DNA of 64,000 bases, from contig NZ_LMGK01000025.1 of NCBI RefSeq assembly GCF_001427125.1, positions 523,339 through 587,338 of the forward strand. Direction: 5' to 3'. Below, piece after piece: positions 59,404 through 64,000 of the stretch. The translations under genes were made by a program, and so were the position numbers. The notes beneath the pieces were generated by a model. It made no database searches. It saw only the letters and a program-made list of their open reading frames with translations, and was not told the DNA's origin. This DNA comes from Pseudomonas sp. Root562 (lineage in GTDB: Bacteria; Pseudomonadota; Gammaproteobacteria; Pseudomonadales; Pseudomonadaceae). The first letter of the stretch is position 1, and each line of letters begins with the position of its first letter.

Positions 59404-59533
59404 CGCTAAAACTCCTGACTCTAGGAATACCCGGTTGATTCGGACGCCTTTGCATGGTGCAAGCCGCCTTCTTTTGGCGCGAAAAACTCTGCCAGCCCCT
59501 GCAAAACCACCCTATTTCAAGGGCTGCTGCGAC

Positions 59534-59576
59534 TGGCATCCTACTTGCTAGCAATAATTATGCAACTGCTAGCAAT
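59534..59576 (+). promoter_or_regulatory. Putative sigma-54 promoter and twin TGCTAGCA operators before the ABC operon
   Basis: TGGCA (59534-59538) and TTGC (59545-59548) give the GG-N10-GC arrangement of a sigma-54 promoter. TGCTAGCAAT occurs twice (59546-59555 and 59567-59576), exactly 21 bp apart. Each contains a perfect TGCTAGCA palindrome, suggesting a protein that binds one face of the DNA next to the ribosome site (AGGAGA). Both readings are by eye. Confidence 0.5.
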
Positions 59577-59590
59577 CAGGAGAATCAACT

Positions 59591-60784
59591 ATGGCCACCC
59601 GGCTTCCAAACCTGCAACGTCTGCTGTTTCCCGTGGCTGCGGCAGTCACGCTCAACATGGCTCTTTTCGGTGGCGCGCAAGCGTCCGAGCCGCCGATCAA
59701 AGTCGGTCTGGTAGCCGCGCTTTCGGGCCAGTCGGCCAAATCCGGCGAAGCCCTGACTCGGGGCTTGACCATGGCCATCAATGAGGTCAACGCCAGCGGC
59801 GGCGTGCTGGGGCGTCCGCTGGAGCTGGTGCGTCGTGACGACGAAAGCAACCCGTCCAAGGGCATCCTCGCCGCTCGCGAACTGGTCCAGCGGGAAAAGG
59901 TCGCGGTGCTGTTTGGCGGTCTTGATACACCGGTTTCCCTGGCCATCGTGCCGCTGGTCAACCAGATGAAAGTACCGTTCATGGGCATCTGGGCCGCCGG
60001 TACGAAAATCACCGAGAACGGCGCAGCCGATAACTACGTGTTCCGGGTTTCCGCCGTCGATGAACTGGTGGATGAGGCACTGGTGAAGTACGGCGTCGAC
60101 AACGGCATGAAGAAGCCGGGGATGATCCTCATCAACAATCCATGGGGCGAGTCCAACGAGGCTGGATTCAAGCGCGCCCTGGAAAAACGCGGCATGCCCA
60201 ACGCTGGTGTCGAGCGTATCCAGGACAGCGATCTCGACGTAGTGCCGCAACTGACCCGATTGAAAAACGCCGGTGCGGACACCCTGCTGCTGGTCGGTAA
60301 CGTCAGTCCCTCGGCACAGGTGGTCAAGTCCCTGGACCGCATGGGCTGGGACGTGCCGGTCGTTTCTCACTGGGGGCCGGCCGGTGGTCGCTTTGGCGAA
60401 TTGGCGGGGCCGAACGCCTCTCGCGTGCATTTCATCCAGACCTACGTGTTCACCGAGAACAATGGCGCCAAGGGCGATGCCTTGTTGGCTGCGTTGAAAA
60501 CGGCATACCCGCAGATCAAGACGCTGGCTGACGTCACGCCGGCAGTGGGCATTGCCAATGCCTACGACGCGCTGCATCTCACCGCCCAGGCCATTGAAAA
60601 AGCCGGCAGCACCGAGGGCAAGGCCGTACGCGACGGGTTCTACGCCATCAACGAATACGATGGTTTGATCAAGCACTACAAGCAACCGTTTACCCCATCC
60701 AAGCATGACGCGCTGGGGCCGGACGACTATCTGTTCACCCACGTCGTCAACGACCAGATCGTGCCGCTCAAGCCTGAGGAGTAA
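59591..60784 (+). CDS. Branched-chain-type ABC transporter substrate-binding protein
   Basis: The 397-residue protein has a signal peptide (RLLFPVAAAVTLNMALFGGA, cut near AQASEP) and the LivK/LivJ-type type I periplasmic fold: IKVGLVAALSGQSAKSGEAL, INEVNASGGVLGRPLELVRR, DDESNPSKGI, and LLVGNVSPSAQVVKSLDRMG. It captures an amino acid, amide or related compound. It heads an operon with the permease genes. Length and sequence do not reveal the ligand. Confidence 0.88.
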   Translation: MATRLPNLQRLLFPVAAAVTLNMALFGGAQASEPPIKVGLVAALSGQSAKSGEALTRGLTMAINEVNASGGVLGRPLELVRRDDESNPSKGILAARELVQREKVAVLFGGLDTPVSLAIVPLVNQMKVPFMGIWAAGTKITENGAADNYVFRVSAVDELVDEALVKYGVDNGMKKPGMILINNPWGESNEAGFKRALEKRGMPNAGVERIQDSDLDVVPQLTRLKNAGADTLLLVGNVSPSAQVVKSLDRMGWDVPVVSHWGPAGGRFGELAGPNASRVHFIQTYVFTENNGAKGDALLAALKTAYPQIKTLADVTPAVGIANAYDALHLTAQAIEKAGSTEGKAVRDGFYAINEYDGLIKHYKQPFTPSKHDALGPDDYLFTHVVNDQIVPLKPEE

Positions 60785-60787
60785 GCC

Positions 60788-61657
60788 ATGTTCACCGCCG
60801 CCATCATCACCGGCCTCGGCCTCGGCAGCATGTACGCGTTGCTGGCGTTGGGTTTTCACCTGACCTACGTCGTCTCGCGCACCGTCAACTTTGCCCAAGG
60901 CAGCGCCATGATGGTCGGCGCCGTGCTGGGCTACACCCTCTGCATCAACTGGGGCTGGTCGCTGTGGCTGGCCCTGCCGCTGACGCTGATCCTCTGCGGG
61001 CTGTACGGCCTGGTGATCGAACGCTGGCTGGTACGGCCCTTCCACAGTCGCGGCTCACAGGCCTGGCTGATGGCAACGGTGGCGGGAGGCATCCTGGTGG
61101 ATAACCTGGCGCTGTTTACTTTCGGCAAGGAGCCGCGCCAATTTGAAAGCAGCCTGGTCAATCTGAACATCGAGCTGTTTGGCAGCAACGTGGGCGCACT
61201 GCAATTGCTGATTCCGCTGGCAGGCGCGGCCATTGCCCTGGCGCTGTATCTGGTGCGGCGTTACACCCGGCTGGGCAAGGTACTGGAAGCCTGCGTGCAG
61301 AATCCCCGCGCGGCGATGCTGATGGGGATCAACGTCAATCGCGTGGTCGCCATCGCCTTTGCTGTCTCCACGGTATTCGCCGGCGTGGCGGGTTTATTGA
61401 TTGCGCCGCTGTTCAGCGTCAATGCGGAAATGGGCATGTTGTTTGGCCTCAAGGCGTTCGCGGTGGCCATTCTCGGCGGCATCACCAGCGCGGGCGGTGT
61501 GTTCACGGCGGGGCTGCTGTTCGGCCTGACTGAAGCATTGATCACGTTGTATTTCGGCTCCGCCTTCACCCAGATATTCACGTTTGCGCTGGTCATTGTC
61601 GCACTGGCGATTCGTCCCAACGGTCTGTTCGGCAGCCAGGCACTGGTGAAAGTATGA
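60788..61657 (+). CDS. Branched-chain-type ABC transporter permease (LivH-like)
   Basis: The 289-residue protein has about eight membrane segments, starting ITGLGLGSMYALLALGFHLT and ending FALVIVALAIRPNGLFGSQA. VLEACVQNPRAAMLMGINVN (about residues 166-185) is the cytoplasmic loop that contacts the ATPase. It lies 3 bp after the binding-protein gene, and its stop overlaps the start of the fused permease/ATPase gene (ATGA at 61654), so all three are translated together. Confidence 0.9.
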   Translation: MFTAAIITGLGLGSMYALLALGFHLTYVVSRTVNFAQGSAMMVGAVLGYTLCINWGWSLWLALPLTLILCGLYGLVIERWLVRPFHSRGSQAWLMATVAGGILVDNLALFTFGKEPRQFESSLVNLNIELFGSNVGALQLLIPLAGAAIALALYLVRRYTRLGKVLEACVQNPRAAMLMGINVNRVVAIAFAVSTVFAGVAGLLIAPLFSVNAEMGMLFGLKAFAVAILGGITSAGGVFTAGLLFGLTEALITLYFGSAFTQIFTFALVIVALAIRPNGLFGSQALVKV

Positions 61658-64000
61658 AGAACTTCAACCCCCTGGCCGCACCGGTCTTCATTGCCCTGCT
61701 CGCGATCGTCTGCGGCGTGCTGGCGTTCACGCTGGACAGCTACTCGCTGCTGGTTTTCACCCTCTGCGCCCTGGCGGCGGTGGTCGGTGTGGGCCTCAAT
61801 ATCCTGATCGGCCTCAGTGGGCAGATATCCTTCGGGCATATCGCCTTCTACGCCATCGGTGCCTATGTATCGGCACTGCTGACACTGGCGGGCTGGCCGT
61901 TGTGGCTGGCCCTGCCCACGGCCGGTGCGGTAGCCGGACTGGTCGGCGCGCTGTTGGCGATTCCCGCTCTTCGGGTCAGCGGCCCGTACTTGGCGATGAT
62001 CACCATCGCCTTCAGTTTTGTGGTGCATCACAGCCTGATCGAATGGCGGGACGTGACGGGCGGCTCCAACGGCTTGATGGGTATCCCGCTGCCGGAATTC
62101 GCCGGCCTTGATCCGGCGACTGTCCTCGCCCTGTTGGCCGGTGCGTTGATGATAGGCGCCCTGCTGTTTTACCAGCGCCTGAGCCACAGCAGTTGGGGCA
62201 AGGCCATGCGCGCGGTGAAAGCCTCGGAGATTGCCGCCCGCTCACTGGGCTTCAATCCGGTCATCAGCAAAACCCTGGCGTTTGCCTTGTCGGCGGCATT
62301 GACCGGGCTGGCGGGTGGCTTGCTCGCGCCATTGCTGATGTTCATCAACCCTGAATCCTTCCCGTTCTCCCAATCCATTCTGTTTGTCCTGGCCGTGATC
62401 GTCGGCGGCAGCGGCATGCTGTTCGGACCGTTGATTGGCGCACTGCTGATCGTGCTGGTGCCGGAACTGCTGTCCGACTTTGCCGAGTACCGCCTGCTGA
62501 TCTTTTCCGTGCTCCTGCTATTGGTGCTCTGGATCGCGCCCAACGGCCTGCTCGGCGCCCTCGCCCGACGCTGGATCAAACCGCCTCGCTTGCTGCCACC
62601 GACGCGCATCGATCAGCAACGCATCGCCGCGCATTTGCGCAGTCGTGGCCCGTCTTCAGGCTTGCGGGTCAGTGACATAGGCATTCGCTTCGGCGGCGTG
62701 CAGGCCGCGCAGCATGTCAGCCTGCATGCACCTGCCGGCAGCATCACCAGCATCATCGGCCCCAACGGCGCGGGTAAAACCACCGTGCTCAACATGATCA
62801 GCGGGTTCTATGTGCCGGACAGCGGCCAGATCGAATTGCAACAGCCATTGGCGGGCCTGCCGGCCTGGAAAAGCGCCCGGGCCGGCATCGCCCGCACCTA
62901 TCAGACCACCCTGCTGTTCGGCGAAATGTCGGTGCTGGACAATCTGCTGGTCGCGATGCAGAAGGGTCGCCTGGGCCTGCCGTTCAGCCTTGCCACCGAC
63001 GAGCAGCGAAGCCTGGCGCTGGATCTGCTGGCACTGGTGGGCTACCGCGGCGAGGTGAACATTGCCGCCGAGGACTTGCCCCATGTGGATCGCCGCCTGG
63101 TGGAAATCGCCCGCGCACTGGCCACCGCGCCTGCGGTCCTGTTGCTGGATGAACCGGCAGCGGGTCTGAGCCGCCGCGACACCGATGATCTGGCCGTTCT
63201 GCTGCGCAAGCTGGCGGATTTTGGCCTCACGGTGATTCTGGTCGAGCACGACATGGCGCTGGTCATGTCGGTGTCCGAGCACCTGTTGGTGCTCGACGCG
63301 GGCAAGCCTATCGCCGCAGGTCCGCCGGCTGAAATCCGCCGTAACCAGCAGGTGATCGCCGCGTACCTGGGCGGCACCGAGTATCAGGCCACGCCGCGCG
63401 AACAGGCCTGGAATGGCAGCCGCGATGCGCGCCTGTTCGTCAAGGACCTGGTCATCGACTATGGCGCGTCAGCGGTGGTCGACAAGGTCAACCTGCTGGT
63501 CAATCCCGGCGAGCTGGTGGCGATTCTCGGCGCCAACGGCGCGGGCAAATCGAGCATCCTGCAATGCCTGGCCGGCCTGCATCGCGCCAGCAGCGGCAGC
63601 ATCCTGCTGGATAACGAAAACATCGAACAGGCCAACGCCAGCACCGTCGCGGCAAAAGGCCTGGCGCTGGTACCCGAAGGCCGCCAGGTATTCCCTTACC
63701 TGAGTGTGCGCGACAACCTGTTGCTGGGTGGGTATTCACGCCGCGAAGCCTTCGACGCCGACGCGGAAATCGAGGCCATCCTCAAGCGCTTCCCGCGCCT
63801 TCGAGACCGCATCGACAACCCGGCCGGGCTGCTTTCCGGTGGCGAACAACAAATGGTCGCGGTGGGTCGCGGCCTGATGGCCAAGCCAAAAGTCCTGTTG
63901 CTGGATGAACCTTCACTGGGCTTGTCGCCGGCCATGATCGGCGAGCTGTACGACGCACTGGCCGCACTGCGCGACGAAGGCGTGACCATCCTGCTGGTGG
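61654..64000 (+). CDS. LivM-LivG-LivF fusion: permease plus two ATPases (partial, runs off window)
   Basis: A single open frame of at least 782 codons continues past the window end. Residues ~1-310 are a LivM-type permease (LNILIGLSGQISFGHIAFYA; AMRAVKASEIAARSLGFNPV; IAPNGLLGALARRW). Residues ~335-580 are a LivG-like ATPase with Walker A IIGPNGAGKTTVLNMISGFY and Walker B VLLLDEPAAGLSRRD; where a signature LSxGQ should be it reads LPHVDRRLVEIARAL. From ~590 comes a LivF-like ATPase with ILGANGAGKSSILQCLAGLH, a normal LLSGGEQQMVAVGRG and LLLDEPSLGLSPAM. I checked the frame by translating the region and found no stop. Confidence 0.88.
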   Translation, partial: MKNFNPLAAPVFIALLAIVCGVLAFTLDSYSLLVFTLCALAAVVGVGLNILIGLSGQISFGHIAFYAIGAYVSALLTLAGWPLWLALPTAGAVAGLVGALLAIPALRVSGPYLAMITIAFSFVVHHSLIEWRDVTGGSNGLMGIPLPEFAGLDPATVLALLAGALMIGALLFYQRLSHSSWGKAMRAVKASEIAARSLGFNPVISKTLAFALSAALTGLAGGLLAPLLMFINPESFPFSQSILFVLAVIVGGSGMLFGPLIGALLIVLVPELLSDFAEYRLLIFSVLLLLVLWIAPNGLLGALARRWIKPPRLLPPTRIDQQRIAAHLRSRGPSSGLRVSDIGIRFGGVQAAQHVSLHAPAGSITSIIGPNGAGKTTVLNMISGFYVPDSGQIELQQPLAGLPAWKSARAGIARTYQTTLLFGEMSVLDNLLVAMQKGRLGLPFSLATDEQRSLALDLLALVGYRGEVNIAAEDLPHVDRRLVEIARALATAPAVLLLDEPAAGLSRRDTDDLAVLLRKLADFGLTVILVEHDMALVMSVSEHLLVLDAGKPIAAGPPAEIRRNQQVIAAYLGGTEYQATPREQAWNGSRDARLFVKDLVIDYGASAVVDKVNLLVNPGELVAILGANGAGKSSILQCLAGLHRASSGSILLDNENIEQANASTVAAKGLALVPEGRQVFPYLSVRDNLLLGGYSRREAFDADAEIEAILKRFPRLRDRIDNPAGLLSGGEQQMVAVGRGLMAKPKVLLLDEPSLGLSPAMIGELYDALAALRDEGVTILLV

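Noticed and set aside
59585..61045. A 486-residue minus-strand frame opposite the ABC binding-protein gene
   Set aside because: It is antisense to a well-supported signal-peptide-bearing binding protein and to the permease start.

Overview
The window looks like chromosomal DNA of a fluorescent Pseudomonas (P. fluorescens group). The reasons are its GC-rich, Pseudomonas-like codon use, its many REP/REPIN repeats (the GGAGCGAGCCTGCTCGCGAT and GGAGCTGGCTTGCCAGCGAT types), Pseudomonas small-protein families (DUF6124, DUF2388), and the density of LysR, AraC/GlxA and FecI/FecR regulators. I see no rRNA, tRNA, transposase or CRISPR array. It is mostly accessory metabolism and regulation.

Layout. 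0-3.3 kb: an SRPBCC/SDR/aldo-keto reductase operon divergent from a LysR regulator. 3.3-7 kb: a structured leader element in front of a DUF6124 gene, then two short RHS-core polymorphic-toxin genes that share a duplicated promoter and core but have unrelated C-termini. 7-8.5 kb: LysR and DinB genes, tail to tail. 8.5-18.5 kb: an uncharacterised catabolic cluster (FAD oxidoreductase, MFS transporter, SDR, Fe-alcohol dehydrogenase, NIPSNAP, two cyclase-family hydrolases, semialdehyde dehydrogenase, LysR), with one palindrome type repeated at three of its promoters. 18.7-22.2 kb: two GlxA-type AraC regulators, a DUF2388 protein and an SDR. 22.4-26.7 kb: HAD phosphatase, receiver protein, an MxKDx-repeat protein with a molybdopterin oxidoreductase and cytochrome b, and an rRNA-methyltransferase-like gene. 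26.8-29.6 kb: a TccC-like RHS protein. 29.7-33 kb: LuxR, a PotF-like binding protein, a P1 peptidase, and a candidate small RNA with its own promoter and terminator. 33.3-38 kb: GNAT and the periplasmic aldehyde oxidoreductase paoABC. 38.2-47.2 kb: two complete ECF sigma/FecR/TonB-receptor signalling systems with a YceI gene between them. 47.3-53 kb: phosphoribosyltransferase, alpha/beta hydrolase, MATE pump, a second copy of the structured leader in front of another small protein, a metallophosphoesterase and yfcF. 53-59.4 kb: two divergent AraC/SDR modules, a saccharopine-dehydrogenase-like gene, VOC, GFA and NTF2-like genes and one NTF2-like pseudogene. 59.6-64 kb: a branched-chain-type ABC transporter operon whose third gene fuses the permease (LivM) and two ATPases (LivG, LivF) and runs off the window.

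Most interesting signals. (1) Two copies, 47 kb apart, of a ~195-nt element with several covarying helices and a competing TTGG/CCAA/TTGG pairing. Each sits about 43 nt before the start codon of a different small protein. (2) A candidate ~145-nt small RNA at 32.86-33.00 kb with a CTTCCTCCCC single-stranded stretch. (3) A three-site putative LysR operator set. (4) The toxin-like RHS genes. (5) The three-domain ABC fusion with a degenerate signature motif in its first ATPase.

All functional calls come from reading motifs and recalled family resemblance. No database search was run.
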